Below, piece after piece: positions 27,092 through 38,855 of a stretch of DNA of 64,000 bases. The stretch is from Neptuniibacter sp. UBA6509 (GTDB lineage: Bacteria; Pseudomonadota; Gammaproteobacteria; Pseudomonadales; Balneatricaceae). Position 1 is the first letter of the stretch; each line of letters begins with the position of its first letter. The translations under genes were made by a program, and so were the position numbers. The notes below the pieces were generated by a model that saw nothing but the letters and a program-made list of their open reading frames with translations, ran no database searches and was not told the origin of the DNA. The stretch lies in NCBI GenBank assembly GCA_002435145.1, contig DJLT01000096.1, positions 1 to 64,000 on the forward strand, written 5' to 3'.

Positions 27092-27382
27092 TTATTTGTG
27101 TTTTTTGGTTTTTTCTTTATGTTTGATAACTTGACGATCTAATTTGTCTGTTAGGCCGTCAATTGCAGCATACATGTCTTCATGTTCATGGGTCGCAAAA
27201 ATTTGTGCGCCAGATAGATGAAGCTCTGCTTCTGCTTTTTGTCTTTGCTTTTCAACACTAAGTGTCACTTGAACATTGGTAATGTTATCGAAGTGGCGCT
27301 CAATTTTTTGCATTTTTGAGAGCACGTAATCATTCATTGATTCAGTCAATTCTACATGGTGTCCAGTGATGTTGATCTGCAT
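27092..27382 (-). CDS. hpf: Ribosome hibernation promoting factor, short form
   Basis: The 96-residue HPF/YfiA-family protein begins MQINITGHHVELTESMNDYV, with the basic EKQRQKAEAELHLSGAQIFA segment and TDKLDRQVIKHKEKTKKHK tail. It binds the 30S decoding centre in stationary phase and promotes 100S dimer formation. The ATG at 27382 is chosen because AGGAG lies a few bases upstream on the minus strand. A longer in-frame reading to 27418 lacks family similarity. It follows rpoN in the conserved order. Confidence 0.95.
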   Translation of the reverse strand: MQINITGHHVELTESMNDYVLSKMQKIERHFDNITNVQVTLSVEKQRQKAEAELHLSGAQIFATHEHEDMYAAIDGLTDKLDRQVIKHKEKTKKHK

Positions 27383-27437
27383 AAGTCTCTCCTGATTATA
27401 TGTGACGTTTTTCGCCACCTTTTATTATTAATGGCTA

Positions 27438-28940
27438 TTAAACCAGACGCTTCCGTTCATTAGAAGGCGGAATCCCCATGGCTTCTCGATATTTTGCAAT
27501 TGTTCGTCTTGCAACTTTGAAGCCTTGTTCGTCTAAAAATTGTGCAATTTTGTTGTCACTGAGTGGTTTGGTACTATTTTCAGCAGCAACCATCTTCTTA
27601 ATGAGTGCTCTAATGGCGGTTGATGATGCAGCGCCACCTGTGGCTGTGCTTACATGGCTAGAGAAAAAGTATTTTAGTTCAAAAATTCCACGGTGTGTGT
27701 GCATGTACTTTTGTGTGGTTACGCGTGAAATGGTGGATTCATGCATCTCTACGGCTTCAGCAATATCATGAAGGACCATCGGTTTCATACCTTCCTCACC
27801 GTGATCTAGGAAGCCTGCTTGGCGCTTAACGATCTCATTAGATACTTTTAAGAGTGTCTCATTTCGGCTTTGTAGGCTTTTTATAAACCAGCGAGCTTCT
27901 TGCAGGTGGTTTTTTAAATAGGTGTTATCAGCGCTATTATCTGCTCGCTTAACGAGTCCCGCATAACCTGAATTTATACGTAATTTGGGTGAAACTTCAG
28001 GATTTAAGTTAACTGTCCATGTTCCTTGCTGCTTAGTTACGATTACATCTGGAATGACGTATTCTGCAGTGCTGCTACTTATGGAGGCCCCTGGTTTAGG
28101 GTTCAGGGTTTGAATCAGTTGTATGACCTGCTGTAATTGCGCTTCTTTTAAACGGGTTTTGCGCATTAATTGGCGATAGTCATGAGTGCCAAGCAGTTTG
28201 ATATACTGCTGCACAACTTTAATGGCTTCAGCTTTCCATTCAGTCTCTGGCGGAAGTTGTTGTAACTGTATACTTAAGCAATCCCCTAGATCTTTGCATG
28301 CGACTCCAGCAGGATCAAATTGTTGAATTCTGTGTAAAACGGCTTCTATTTCGTCGAGTTCAATCTCTTCAAACTGCTCACCTGTTTGGGCATGGAAGTG
28401 ATCCAAGATCTCTTCAAGCGTAATAGTGAGATAACCGTCTGGGTTAATTCCGTCAATAATATTGGTCGCAATTAAGCGATCAATATCACTCATGGGTGTC
28501 AGGTTTAATTGCCAGTGTAAATGGTCTTGTAAAGTCTCTTCCGAGGAGTCATTAGATTCAAAAGAATCAAAATCTTCTTTGCTTTGGCTTGAGGCTGGGC
28601 CTGATGATTGATAAGTATCTTCCCAGCTGCTGTCGGTGGAGAGTTCATCTGGAATGCTCTCATTCCAGTTATCTTCAGGTGTTGCATTTTCATCTGTATC
28701 AGCCGTCGCAGTGGCTGGTGCTTCTGAAGTAACTTCAGGTGACTGACTATTATTTTCTTGTTCAAGAGGGTTTGACGGTTGTTCATCTTCGGAGGCGTCT
28801 AGCATTGGATTGCTTTCTAGGGCTTCCTGAATCTCTTGTTGAAGATCAAGTGTGGACAGTTGCAGTAAGCGGATAGCTTGCTGTAACTGAGGGGTCATGG
28901 TGAGCTGCTGCCCAATTTTTAAATGAAGCGCTTGTTTCAT
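27438..28940 (-). CDS. rpoN: RNA polymerase sigma-54 factor
   Basis: The 500-residue sigma-54 has an N-terminal activator-interacting region ([31 protein letters not shown]), an acidic Gln/Ser/Asp-rich linker (about residues 50-130), a core-binding domain, an HTH region and the RpoN box [11 protein letters not shown] near the end. It directs transcription of nitrogen, flagellar and other genes that need AAA+ activators. The linker is long and acidic, as often seen in marine relatives. It lies 56 bases after lptB. Confidence 0.97.
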   Translation of the reverse strand: MKQALHLKIGQQLTMTPQLQQAIRLLQLSTLDLQQEIQEALESNPMLDASEDEQPSNPLEQENNSQSPEVTSEAPATATADTDENATPEDNWNESIPDELSTDSSWEDTYQSSGPASSQSKEDFDSFESNDSSEETLQDHLHWQLNLTPMSDIDRLIATNIIDGINPDGYLTITLEEILDHFHAQTGEQFEEIELDEIEAVLHRIQQFDPAGVACKDLGDCLSIQLQQLPPETEWKAEAIKVVQQYIKLLGTHDYRQLMRKTRLKEAQLQQVIQLIQTLNPKPGASISSSTAEYVIPDVIVTKQQGTWTVNLNPEVSPKLRINSGYAGLVKRADNSADNTYLKNHLQEARWFIKSLQSRNETLLKVSNEIVKRQAGFLDHGEEGMKPMVLHDIAEAVEMHESTISRVTTQKYMHTHRGIFELKYFFSSHVSTATGGAASSTAIRALIKKMVAAENSTKPLSDNKIAQFLDEQGFKVARRTIAKYREAMGIPPSNERKRLV

Positions 28941-28996
28941 AATACTAAGGGCTAAACTCCTGAAACTACATAATTCATTTATATTTAAGTATATGC

Positions 28997-29722
28997 TTAA
29001 AGCGTAAATTGGTCGCCAAGATAAGCATTTTTAACGGCTTCATTTGCCATGATATCTTTTGGTGTGCCATTAGCAAGGATTCTTCCTTCACTTACAATAT
29101 AAGCGCTTTCGCAGATATCTAAAGTTTCTCGTACATTGTGATCTGTAATGAGTACGCCGATACCTTTTGATTGTAGGTGACGAATTGTTTGTTTGATGTC
29201 ATTAACTGATATAGGGTCAACGCCTGCGAAAGGTTCGTCTAATAGAATAAATTCAGGTTCAGTAGCGAGCGCTCGAGCTATTTCTACACGTCTACGTTCG
29301 CCGCCTGAGAGACTCATGCCCATACTGTCTCTAATATGGGTGATATGAAACTCTTCTAGTAACTCTTCCATCTTTTGAGTCGCAGATTTTTTATCAAGAT
29401 CTTTGCGCGTCTCTAATATAGCTAGAAGGTTATTTTGTACTGAGAGTTTGCGGAAGATAGAGGCTTCTTGTGGAAGGTAGCCTATGCCTTTTCGTGCTCG
29501 GCCATGCATAGGAAGGGAGGTGATGTCTTGTCCCTTTATATTGACGATGCCTTTATCTGCTTTTACTAATCCCACAATCATGTAAAAGCAAGTTGTTTTG
29601 CCAGCGCCGTTGGGGCCGAGAAGGCCAACAATTTCGCCGCTATTTATCTGCAATGAAACATCTTTGACTACTTCTCGCCCTTTGTAGCGTTTAGCTAGGT
29701 TGCAGGCTTCTAATGAACTCAT
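28997..29722 (-). CDS. lptB: LPS export ABC transporter ATP-binding protein
   Basis: LptB powers extraction of lipopolysaccharide from the inner membrane with LptFG. The 241 residues equal the E. coli length when the start is set at 29722 ([13 protein letters not shown]). Visible motifs are Walker [10 protein letters not shown], signature [15 protein letters not shown], Walker [14 protein letters not shown] and the H-loop TDHNVRE. An ATG at 29830 would add 36 unlikely residues that overlap lptA. It starts four bases after the lptA stop. Confidence 0.97.
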   Translation of the reverse strand: MSSLEACNLAKRYKGREVVKDVSLQINSGEIVGLLGPNGAGKTTCFYMIVGLVKADKGIVNIKGQDITSLPMHGRARKGIGYLPQEASIFRKLSVQNNLLAILETRKDLDKKSATQKMEELLEEFHITHIRDSMGMSLSGGERRRVEIARALATEPEFILLDEPFAGVDPISVNDIKQTIRHLQSKGIGVLITDHNVRETLDICESAYIVSEGRILANGTPKDIMANEAVKNAYLGDQFTL

Positions 29723-29726
29723 TGAT

Positions 29727-30257
29727 CTAGTTAGCCTTATCTTTCTTTGTGGTGGGTTGAATAACCATGTTGATACGCCCTGGTTTATCGTCTTTACCAG
29801 AGCTGTTGTTGCTACCAAAAGCATTAACAATAGATCTGTTTAGATCGTAAATTATCTTTTTGCCTGTAAATGTATCTTTGTCTTGAACGACTTTTGCATT
29901 TTCAGTAATAGTGAGTTTTTGTTTAGTCACTTGGTAGACCATATGTAGCCCCCAAGCATCGCTATATGGCTCATCTATTTGTGGGCGTTGACGGAAATGA
30001 GCAGGAGAACCCGTAGCAATTAGTTTTTCAATACCATCTTCTCCTCGATGCATATCAACACGTGCTCCTTCTATTAGAAGTGAGCCCTGAGTGATGATGA
30101 CATTACCGGTATAGGTTGTAATGCCTGTTTTGTCGTTTATTTGAGCGGTATCTGCTGCTATATAGATTGGTTTGCTCTGATCGTCAGGAAGAGCGTAAGC
30201 GTATGTCGTAGTAAAGCAGATAATTATGGCGAAAAGATTTAAGAACTTATTCCGCAT
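29727..30257 (-). CDS. lptA: LPS transport periplasmic protein LptA
   Basis: The 176-residue protein has a signal peptide (about 1-22, ending YAYALPDD) followed by the OstA-like beta-jellyroll: [30 protein letters not shown]. It forms the periplasmic bridge that carries lipopolysaccharide from LptC to LptD. Its start overlaps lptC by 11 bases and its stop is four bases before lptB. Confidence 0.95.
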   Translation of the reverse strand: MRNKFLNLFAIIICFTTTYAYALPDDQSKPIYIAADTAQINDKTGITTYTGNVIITQGSLLIEGARVDMHRGEDGIEKLIATGSPAHFRQRPQIDEPYSDAWGLHMVYQVTKQKLTITENAKVVQDKDTFTGKKIIYDLNRSIVNAFGSNNSSGKDDKPGRINMVIQPTTKKDKAN

Positions 30258-30819
30258 TGCTATGGGTCCCTTTTACTCTAGAGTGTAAATTTAAGATGCG
30301 AGTATCAAAAGTCACATCCATTCCTACACCTTCTAGTTTGCTATGTGGCGATGTAATTGTGACGTGTTCTTCAGTTTCCGCGTAATCCTTTTTAGGATAG
30401 ATGGTCAAAAAATTAGTGTTTATAATCGTTTGAGATTCAGTGTCAGGATTATCAATAACGACCACATTGCCTGAAAGATCTGTTCGACGATTATTATCTC
30501 GTACTGTGCCTTTATCAGACGAAATCTTTAGCTGCGAATGATCTGTTCGGTAACTGGTATTTATCGGCTTGTCTAAGTGACTTGCCTTCTCTTTAGGGTA
30601 GTGTTCTAAAAGGATGGATTCCGTTTTACGAAGTAAACTGCCGTCGCTATCCCACTCCTTAAATGTTGCGTTTTCAACAAAGTAATCAATCGTGTTTTTT
30701 GCCTTAGTATTTTGAGAAATGCTTTCGTTTGGGGATGACGAAAAGCCCCAGTACAATAAGACTGGAATAAGTATAATTGCTGCGAGAATTATTCTGGTTT
30801 TATTGCTCAGTTCAGGCAT
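30247..30819 (-). CDS. lptC: LPS export protein LptC
   Basis: The 190-residue bitopic protein has an N-terminal membrane helix (about 8-26) and a periplasmic OstA-like domain (SSDKGTVRDNNRRTDLSGNVVVID). It receives lipopolysaccharide from LptBFG. The order kdsC-lptC-lptA-lptB supports the call, since LptC sequences are poorly conserved. It directly follows kdsC with no gap. Confidence 0.93.
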   Translation of the reverse strand: MPELSNKTRIILAAIILIPVLLYWGFSSSPNESISQNTKAKNTIDYFVENATFKEWDSDGSLLRKTESILLEHYPKEKASHLDKPINTSYRTDHSQLKISSDKGTVRDNNRRTDLSGNVVVIDNPDTESQTIINTNFLTIYPKKDYAETEEHVTITSPHSKLEGVGMDVTFDTRILNLHSRVKGTHSNAE

Positions 30820-31350
30820 TTATAAGTATGTTTCTTGTATGTGTTGGAGTTTGCCTTGCGCATTAAGGATGAATTCGCAAAATTCACGTCCAGCCCCTTC
30901 GCCACCTTTACGTATAGTACACCAATCGGCATGCTCTTTTACGAATTCGTGCCCATTGGGGACCGAGGCTCCGAAAGCGCAGTGTTTTATAGCTGATAAG
31001 TCTGGGTAGTCATCGCCTATATAAGCTGTTGTTTCTGCTGAATGAGATGTGCTTTCCCAGATCTCTTTTAATGCATTTAGTTTGTCTTCTCTTCCTTGGT
31101 ATAGGAAATTTATGCCTAGAGAATCAGATCTCTTTTTAACTTGCAGTGAGCTTCTACCGGTAATGATAGCGGTTTCAATTCCCGCTTGCATGAGCAGTTT
31201 AATACCAAGCCCATCAAGGGTATTAAATTGCTTAACTTCTGTTCCATCGGCCAGAAAAAGAAGTTGGCCATTTGTTAATATTCCGTCAACATCAAATACT
31301 GCAAGAGTAATGCTTTCTAAGCGTTTTTGAAGCGTGTTCTGCTCTGGCAT
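30820..31350 (-). CDS. kdsC: 3-deoxy-D-manno-octulosonate 8-phosphate phosphatase
   Basis: The 176-residue HAD phosphatase has the nucleophile motif DVDGILT (Asp20 and Asp22), AIITGRSS for motif II, and IGDDYPDLSAI for motif IV. It dephosphorylates KDO-8-phosphate to free KDO for the lipopolysaccharide core. It lacks a cap domain, as expected for a tetrameric C0 HAD. Its start overlaps the kdsD stop by one base. Confidence 0.95.
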   Translation of the reverse strand: MPEQNTLQKRLESITLAVFDVDGILTNGQLLFLADGTEVKQFNTLDGLGIKLLMQAGIETAIITGRSSLQVKKRSDSLGINFLYQGREDKLNALKEIWESTSHSAETTAYIGDDYPDLSAIKHCAFGASVPNGHEFVKEHADWCTIRKGGEGAGREFCEFILNAQGKLQHIQETYL

Positions 31351-32333
31351 TAAATAACTCCAGCTTTTAAAAGATCGTGCATATTTAAAGCGCCAATTGC
31401 CTTGTTGCTTCTATCCGTTACGATAAGCGCGTTAATTTTAAGGGTTTCCATTATCTGCAGGCACTCGGCAGCGAGTATATCCGCAGTAACGGTTGTGCCA
31501 TTATGGGTCATCACGTCATCAATCGGCGTGTTGTTTAGATTGGTATTATTATCTAATGCTCTTCGTAAATCACCATCCGTAAAAATACCGATTAACTCTT
31601 CATTATTATTGATAATGGCTGTCATGCCCAAGCGCTTCAATGTGATTTCTAATAAAGCATCCTTAAGAGACGTGCCTGTTAAAACGGTAGGAATGTCATC
31701 TCCAGAATGCATCACATCGCTGACCTTGAGTAATAAGCGTCGGCCAAGGCTTCCACCTGGGTGTGAAACCGCGAAGTCTTCAGCACTAAAACCTTTAGTT
31801 TCCAGTAAAGCTATAGCCAATGCATCACCTAAAACAAGTTGGGCTGTCGTACTGGAGGTTGGCGCTAAACCTAAAGGGCAGGCTTCGCGTTCAACACCAA
31901 TATGAAGATTAGCCGCAGATGCGCTGGAAAGTGTTGAAGCTGCATTGGCTGTAATGCTAATAAATGGGGTGTTCATCCTTTTTAAAAGTGGAATGAGTGT
32001 CACAATTTCGGAAGTTTCACCAGAGTTGGAAAGGGCAATTACGACATCGTTGGATGTAATCATTCCTAAGTCACCATGGCTTGCTTCTCCAGGATGTACA
32101 AAAAATGAAGGGGTTCCTGTACTTGCTAACGTTGCCGCGATTTTTTTGCCAATATGCCCGGATTTTCCCATTCCTGTAACAATAACTCTACCTGTGCAAT
32201 TCAGCATAAGTTCACAGGCATCGATAAAGTTTTGGTCAAGGTGCTGAAGTAAATCAGTAACGGCAGCCGCTTCTAAGGAAATAGTGCGTTTTGCCGAATT
32301 AAGGAAACTGGAATCACTCATCTGAATAGTCAA
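31350..32333 (-). CDS. kdsD: Arabinose-5-phosphate isomerase
   Basis: The 327-residue enzyme has an N-terminal SIS domain (GRVIVTGMGKSGHIGKKIAATLASTGTPSFF, then ALSNSGET) and two C-terminal CBS domains (about 200-327). It makes D-arabinose-5-phosphate from ribulose-5-phosphate for KDO synthesis. It lies 6 bases after yrbG and overlaps kdsC. Confidence 0.96.
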   Translation of the reverse strand: MTIQMSDSSFLNSAKRTISLEAAAVTDLLQHLDQNFIDACELMLNCTGRVIVTGMGKSGHIGKKIAATLASTGTPSFFVHPGEASHGDLGMITSNDVVIALSNSGETSEIVTLIPLLKRMNTPFISITANAASTLSSASAANLHIGVEREACPLGLAPTSSTTAQLVLGDALAIALLETKGFSAEDFAVSHPGGSLGRRLLLKVSDVMHSGDDIPTVLTGTSLKDALLEITLKRLGMTAIINNNEELIGIFTDGDLRRALDNNTNLNNTPIDDVMTHNGTTVTADILAAECLQIMETLKINALIVTDRSNKAIGALNMHDLLKAGVI

Positions 32334-32339
32334 CTTCTT

Positions 32340-33305
32340 TTAAGAAACAGTCATAGTGTATAGCAGTACCAGATAGCCTGCATAGGCAGAAGCGAGAATG
32401 CCGCCTTCAAAGCGATTGATCGAAGGAGGCTTTTGCCACAGAGCAAAGGCAAGCAATGCGAAGGTTAAACCTAGCATGACTACATAGTCCCTTTGTAACA
32501 CAATTGCTTCCATGCCAATTGGTGCAACTAAACCGGGAATTGCCATCACAGCAACAAGGTTGAATATGTTGGAGCCTACAATATTGCCAATGGCAATATC
32601 ATGGTGATTCTTTAACGCACTGGCGATGGAGGCTGCTAATTCAGGAAGGCTTGTTCCTATAGCAACAATTGTTAGTCCGACGACTAATTTACTAACACCT
32701 AAGGAATAAGCAATCTCACTGGCTCCCCAGACAAGCATTTTTGAGCTGGCCGCTAAAATTACTAGGCCTGTAATTAACCAAAAGATTGCAGAGCGATTTT
32801 CCATTGAAGGAAGTTCTTCATCTTCAGCTAAGGAATCGTTAGATGCGTTTTTTTGGAATCGACTGAACAGATAAAGGCAGACACCTAAAGCTATTAATAA
32901 AATAATGCCATCAACACGGTTTAGTTGTAGATCGAAAAGTAAGATGCCTGCGAGTATGGTTACCCCTAGCAGTAATGGGAGTTCTTTTTTGAGTACGCCT
33001 GATTTAACAGGAAGTGGTGCTATTAAAGCGGTTACACCAAGTACTAAAGCAATATTAGCAATGTTAGATCCTAGCGCGTTACCGATGGCTAGATCTCCAG
33101 CACCGGATGTAGATGCCATGAGTGATACGAGTATCTCGGGTGCTGATGTGCCAAAAGATACAATAGTTAAGCCTATGAGCATTGGGGACATGCCAAAGTT
33201 TTTAGCAGTAGCGGCTGCACCTAATACAAATCGGTCTGCGCTCCATACTAGAAGAATTAGCCCCGTGATAAGCGCCAAAATTGGATAAAGCATAGGATGA
33301 ATCAA
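32340..33305 (-). CDS. yrbG: CaCA-family sodium/calcium antiporter YrbG
   Basis: The 321-residue membrane antiporter has two inverted alpha repeats: IVSFGTSAPEILVSLMAS with GNALGSNIANIALVLG, and IVAIGTSLPELAASIASA with GNIVGSNIFNLVAV. Ten membrane helices are expected, with an acidic loop in the middle (about 150-165). Its physiological role is unclear even in E. coli. It is the first gene of the lps block and diverges from mlaF. Confidence 0.94.
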   Translation of the reverse strand: MIHPMLYPILALITGLILLVWSADRFVLGAAATAKNFGMSPMLIGLTIVSFGTSAPEILVSLMASTSGAGDLAIGNALGSNIANIALVLGVTALIAPLPVKSGVLKKELPLLLGVTILAGILLFDLQLNRVDGIILLIALGVCLYLFSRFQKNASNDSLAEDEELPSMENRSAIFWLITGLVILAASSKMLVWGASEIAYSLGVSKLVVGLTIVAIGTSLPELAASIASALKNHHDIAIGNIVGSNIFNLVAVMAIPGLVAPIGMEAIVLQRDYVVMLGLTFALLAFALWQKPPSINRFEGGILASAYAGYLVLLYTMTVS

Positions 33306-33405
33306 TTCCAGTTAATTTAAAGAGTCGTATTAGAACAGAATGCACACTTCGTTTGAATCAGTACTGAAGGAGGTTGCTGAAAATATTCCTGTTTTTATAT
33401 CAAAA

Positions 33406-33436
33406 TGGTATAGTTGCCGCCCCTTTACTAAAGGGG
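33406..33436 (+). promoter_or_regulatory. Extended -10 promoter and 5' hairpin of the mla operon
   Basis: TGG-TATAGT (33406-33414) fits an extended -10 element. A start site about 7 bases later would be near 33421, which coincides with the hairpin CCCCTTT-ACT-AAAGGGG (33420-33436). The mRNA would thus begin with a stem-loop. The -35 region is weak, which is acceptable with an extended -10. Confidence 0.5.
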
Positions 33437-33498
33437 AAGGTTAATGAAGTATGAACAGGCATGTAGGAATTTATCTGTTTTTTCTCTAATGGGATGTT

Positions 33499-34311
33499 AT
33501 GAAAGAATTTGATGATGTAGTCATCGATATTAAAAAGCTGAGTTTTTCTCGTGGTGATAGGCTTATATATGATGAAGTCGATATCAAAGTTCCGCGTGGA
33601 AAAATTACAGCGATTATGGGGCCTTCTGGTACGGGTAAAACAACCCTCCTCAGATTGATCGGTGGACAGTTGAAGCCGGATTCAGGTTCTATTCTGGTTG
33701 ATGATGATAATATTCCTGAATTGGGTCGTAGTGATCTATTCAATGTGCGTGAACGCATGGGGATGTTATTTCAAAGCGGTGCTTTGTTTACCGATATTAG
33801 TGTTTTTGAAAATGTAGCTTTTCCTATTCGTGTACATACTGATCTTTCAGAAGATATGATACGCGATGTGGTTTTTATGAAGTTACAGGCTGTTGGCCTT
33901 AGAGGTGCTCATGACCTTATGCCAAGTGAACTTTCAGGCGGTATGGCACGCAGGGTTGCGTTGGCTAGAGCAATTTCCTTAGATCCCGATATCGTCATGT
34001 ATGATGAGCCATTTACGGGTCAGGATCCTATTGCAATGGGGGTTTTGGTTAACCTAATCCGTGAATTAAACGCTTCTTTAGAGCACACCAGTATCATTGT
34101 ATCGCACGATATCCAGGAAACCTTAGGGATCGCTGATTACATCTATATTATTGCGGATTCTAAAGTGATTGCATCAGGCACACCTGAAGAACTGAGCAAA
34201 GTGGAGTCAGAACAGGTTAAGCAGTTTATGCACGGCTTACCGGATGGCCCAGTTCCATTTCATTTCCCTGCAGATGATATAGTTAGTGATTTAATGGGAG
34301 GGCAGCAATGA
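33499..34311 (+). CDS. mlaF: Phospholipid transport ABC ATPase MlaF
   Basis: MlaF energises the MlaFEDB complex, which moves phospholipids between the inner and outer membranes and keeps outer-membrane asymmetry. The 270 residues show Walker [10 protein letters not shown], signature [15 protein letters not shown], Walker [14 protein letters not shown] and H-loop SHD. It is first in mlaFEDCB and overlaps mlaE by 4 bases. Confidence 0.97.
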   Translation: MKEFDDVVIDIKKLSFSRGDRLIYDEVDIKVPRGKITAIMGPSGTGKTTLLRLIGGQLKPDSGSILVDDDNIPELGRSDLFNVRERMGMLFQSGALFTDISVFENVAFPIRVHTDLSEDMIRDVVFMKLQAVGLRGAHDLMPSELSGGMARRVALARAISLDPDIVMYDEPFTGQDPIAMGVLVNLIRELNASLEHTSIIVSHDIQETLGIADYIYIIADSKVIASGTPEELSKVESEQVKQFMHGLPDGPVPFHFPADDIVSDLMGGQQ

Positions 34312-35090
34312 TCAATCAGCTTGCTCGGTTAGGTCATAAAGGATTAAGTAAGCTCGCTGCGTTTGGCCGAGCTGGGATGATCTTATTTCAATCATTAGTG
34401 GCTGCACCTCAGCCTCTAATTATGTTTCCTTTGCTTGTTAAACAGATCTATTTTGTTGGCGTACTATCTCTAATCATTATTGTTGTGTCAGGACTGTTCA
34501 TCGGTATGGTCCTTGGTTTGCAAGGTTATACGATTTTGGTCGATTATGGTTCGGAGCAGGCTGTAGGCCAGATGGTTGCCTTAAGTTTAGTTAGAGAATT
34601 GGCCCCTGTTGTAACTGCTTTATTGTTTGCCGGACGTGCAGGTTCAGCGTTAACCGCTGAAATAGGACTGATGAAAGCAACAGAACAGCTGTCTAGCTTA
34701 GAGATGATAGGGGTCGACCCTCTCCGTCGTATTATTGCACCAAGGTTTTGGGCCGGTTTTATCTGCTTGCCTATTCTCGCTGCTATCTTTGCTTTGGTTG
34801 GAATTTATGGTGGTGCATTAGTCAGTATTGATTGGTTAGGTATCTATGAAGGTTCTTTTTGGGCCAATATGCAAAATTCAGTCGATTTCTATGATGATGT
34901 GGTAAATGGTCTGATTAAGGCCGTTGCCTTTGGTTTTGTTGTTACTTGGATCGCGGTGTTTCAAGGATATGATTGTATTCCTACTTCTGAGGGAATAAGT
35001 CAAGCAACAACCAAAACAGTGGTTTATTCATCCCTAGCGGTGTTAGGCCTTGATTTTATTCTTACAGCTGTAATGTTTGGAGAGCTTTGA
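34308..35090 (+). CDS. mlaE: Phospholipid transport permease MlaE
   Basis: The 260-residue inner-membrane permease has five to six helices and the family segments [40 protein letters not shown] and [21 protein letters not shown]. It works with MlaF, MlaD and MlaB. It overlaps the end of mlaF by 4 bases, and mlaD starts one base after it. Confidence 0.96.
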   Translation: MINQLARLGHKGLSKLAAFGRAGMILFQSLVAAPQPLIMFPLLVKQIYFVGVLSLIIIVVSGLFIGMVLGLQGYTILVDYGSEQAVGQMVALSLVRELAPVVTALLFAGRAGSALTAEIGLMKATEQLSSLEMIGVDPLRRIIAPRFWAGFICLPILAAIFALVGIYGGALVSIDWLGIYEGSFWANMQNSVDFYDDVVNGLIKAVAFGFVVTWIAVFQGYDCIPTSEGISQATTKTVVYSSLAVLGLDFILTAVMFGEL

Positions 35091-35091
35091 T

Positions 35092-35550
35092 ATGCGTATG
35101 CGGATCTTGGAGATCAGCGTAGGTGCCTTTATTGTAGCAGGTGCACTCGCTTTGGTTGGACTGGCATTGAACGTTAGCGGTTTAAATGTGTCCAATAGCG
35201 ACCAGACCTATACTGTTTATGCCCGTTTTGAAAATATAGGCGGACTTACTCCGCGCGCTAAAGTCACTATGTCTGGTGTTGCAATTGGCGAAGTAAACGA
35301 AATTATTCTTGATAAAGATGAGCTTATGGCTCGTGTTGAAATGAATATTTACGGCGATGTTGATTTTCTATCTATTGATAGTTCTGCATCTATTCTTACT
35401 GCCGGCTTATTAGGTGAGCAGTATATAGGTATTAGCGTAGGTGCTGAGGACGACTCTCTCAAAGATGGTGATTATATTGAAGATACTCAATCGGCATTGG
35501 TGCTTGAGGAACTAATAGGCAAATTCCTATTTAATGAGGTGAGTGAGTAA
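35092..35550 (+). CDS. mlaD: Phospholipid-binding MCE protein MlaD
   Basis: The 152-residue bitopic protein has an N-terminal membrane helix (about 5-28) and a single MCE domain (VYARFENIGGLTPRAKVTMSGVAIGEV, then LTAGLLGEQYIGI). It forms the hexameric lipid channel of the Mla complex. ATG 35092 is chosen, one base after the mlaE stop; the frame could also be opened at 35077 inside mlaE. It is slightly short compared with E. coli MlaD (183). Confidence 0.94.
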   Translation: MRMRILEISVGAFIVAGALALVGLALNVSGLNVSNSDQTYTVYARFENIGGLTPRAKVTMSGVAIGEVNEIILDKDELMARVEMNIYGDVDFLSIDSSASILTAGLLGEQYIGISVGAEDDSLKDGDYIEDTQSALVLEELIGKFLFNEVSE

Positions 35551-35553
35551 ACG

Positions 35554-36249
35554 ATGAGTAAGGTTTTGATGAGTCAGTTTAGGTGCTTACTTACAGCGGG
35601 GTTAGTCTCTTTGTTGAGCTTTTCTGCTCTTGCTGATACTCAGGCGGACACCAATGTTGAAGTGGAGACTAGCGTTCAAGTAGGTCCGTGGGGCGAAGCC
35701 GGTGGTGTGATTGAAGAGGCGACTCAAAGTGTTCTTGGTTTGCTTGAGCAAGATGAATTGCTTGAAGAGGGGCAAGAAGGGCAGTTGATTGCCGAGATTG
35801 ATACGGCTTTATCACCGGTCGTTGATTTTGCTTATATATCTAAGCAAGTAATGGGTAAATACTATCGCAAAGCTTCAACAGAAGAGCGTGAAAAGTTTGT
35901 TGGTGTATTCAAAACGACACTGCTTAAAACCTATGCCAAAGCGTTAGTTGGTTTCAAAATTGAAAAGTATGAGATGGTGCCTCCTCGTAAGAAGAGTCCT
36001 CATGAAGATAAGCAGATAATTACAGTTAACGTTTTTTCTCAAGATGGGACTAAATACTCTTTAATATATTATATGGTTAAGGATGATGAGGGTTGGAAGC
36101 TGGTTAATGCCATTTTAGATGGCAGTATTAATATTCGCTTGAGCTTTAAGAATCAATTCGCTGATTTGATGCAGCGTAACCGTGGTAATATTTCAAAAGT
36201 TATTTCTACTTGGAAAGAGAAGGTTGATCCAGGTAAGGATAGTGCATAA
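35554..36249 (+). CDS. mlaC: Periplasmic phospholipid shuttle MlaC
   Basis: The 231-residue protein has a signal peptide (about 1-28, ending SALADT) and the Ttg2D/MlaC domain (PVVDFAYISKQVMGKYYRKASTEEREKFVGVFKTTLLKTYAKAL, then GWKLVNAILDGSINIRLSFKNQF). It carries phospholipid between MlaA and MlaFEDB. It starts four bases after mlaD and shares a base with mlaB. Confidence 0.95.
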   Translation: MSKVLMSQFRCLLTAGLVSLLSFSALADTQADTNVEVETSVQVGPWGEAGGVIEEATQSVLGLLEQDELLEEGQEGQLIAEIDTALSPVVDFAYISKQVMGKYYRKASTEEREKFVGVFKTTLLKTYAKALVGFKIEKYEMVPPRKKSPHEDKQIITVNVFSQDGTKYSLIYYMVKDDEGWKLVNAILDGSINIRLSFKNQFADLMQRNRGNISKVISTWKEKVDPGKDSA

Positions 36250-36539
36250 TGGCTGATGTTCAGCAGGTTGATGAAGGGCTGATCGGGATCAAAGGTGAAT
36301 TGGTTTTTCCTGAGATCATGAAAGCGCGTAAACAGGCAGAGCGGTTGATAGCAGCAAGCAAAGGCGTTGTTAATGTTGATTTTGCTCAAGTTACAACCGT
36401 TGATAGTTCTGCTCTGTCATTTTGGTTTTGCTGTTTGCGTTATTCCTCGAAGATTGGGGTGACTCTTCATGCCATAAATCTACCTAAAGAAATGGTAGGA
36501 ATTGCAGAGTTAGTGGGATTAGAGAAACAGTTTTCTTGA
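36249..36539 (+). CDS. mlaB: STAS-domain subunit MlaB
   Basis: The 96-residue STAS protein has VDFAQVTTVDSSALSFWFCCLRYS, the conserved DSSAL loop containing the key serine/threonine region. MlaB binds MlaF and is needed for complex activity. Its ATG overlaps the mlaC stop (TAATG). It ends the mla operon ahead of a terminator. Confidence 0.93.
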   Translation: MADVQQVDEGLIGIKGELVFPEIMKARKQAERLIAASKGVVNVDFAQVTTVDSSALSFWFCCLRYSSKIGVTLHAINLPKEMVGIAELVGLEKQFS

Positions 36540-36563
36540 ATTAGCTAATTAGTTTTAAGTAAT

Positions 36564-36590
36564 AAGGCGGTGCTTGGCATCGCCTTTTTT
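36564..36590 (+). terminator. Rho-independent terminator after mlaB
   Basis: The 9-bp stem AAGGCGGTG/CATCGCCTT (36564-36572 with 36578-36586, one G.T pair) is followed by a run of T. It separates the mla operon from ibaG-murA. Confidence 0.88.
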
Positions 36591-36653
36591 GTCATGATCC
36601 GGTATTATTCCCGCCTTATTTTTCTATCTGTAGTATTCGATCAGGAGCTTTGA

Positions 36654-38182
<1,529 letters not shown>

Positions 38183-38201
38183 GCATAGGTATAAATAAGC
38201 T

Positions 38202-38855
38202 ATGAAGCAGCAACTTACGATTGCCCTGTCCAAAGGACGTATTCTTAAAGAAACTTTGCCATTATTGGCAGAGGCGGACATTGTTCCTGCAGAGGATATT
38301 CATAGCAGCCGCAAACTAATTTTCGATACCAATCATGAAAATATTAAGCTAGTCGTTATCCGCGCAACTGATGTTCCAACATACGTTGAGTATGGTGGGG
38401 CCGATATGGGTATCGCGGGTAAAGATGTGCTGTTAGAGCATGGTGCTGCTGGTTTATATGAACCATTAGACCTACGTATCTCAAAATGTAAGTTAATGGT
38501 CGCAGGCCCTAAAGGCGCTCAGCCTGTCAAAGGGCGGATGAAAGTCGCTAGTAAGTTTGTCAATGTGACCCGCGATTATTTTGCTAAGCAGGGCTGCCAA
38601 GTTGATATCATTAAACTTTATGGTGCTATGGAGCTTGCTCCACTGATGGGCTTAGCTGATCGTATTGTTGATATTGTAGATACCGGTAATACATTGCGTG
38701 CCAATGGATTAGAGCCAATGGAAGAGATTGCAGATATCAGCTCCCGATTGGTTGTAGGTCAGCCTTCAATGAAAATGAAGTATCGCCAGATTCAGCCAAT
38801 TTTAGATAAGTTGGCTGATGCGATTAACCGTCGTGATGCAGAGGTTAGCGAATGA
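38202..38855 (+). CDS. hisG: ATP phosphoribosyltransferase, short form
   Basis: The 217-residue enzyme catalyses the first step of histidine synthesis. It is the short form without the C-terminal regulatory domain, so it should need HisZ, which is not in this window (hisZ usually sits near purA or hflC). Motifs include [15 protein letters not shown] and [15 protein letters not shown]. It overlaps hisD by 4 bases. Confidence 0.96.
   Translation: MKQQLTIALSKGRILKETLPLLAEADIVPAEDIHSSRKLIFDTNHENIKLVVIRATDVPTYVEYGGADMGIAGKDVLLEHGAAGLYEPLDLRISKCKLMVAGPKGAQPVKGRMKVASKFVNVTRDYFAKQGCQVDIIKLYGAMELAPLMGLADRIVDIVDTGNTLRANGLEPMEEIADISSRLVVGQPSMKMKYRQIQPILDKLADAINRRDAEVSE

Noticed and set aside
31402..31905. 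167-codon plus-strand frame opposite kdsD
   Set aside because: It is the antisense shadow of a well-supported enzyme with SIS and CBS domains, and lacks a ribosome-binding site and family similarity.
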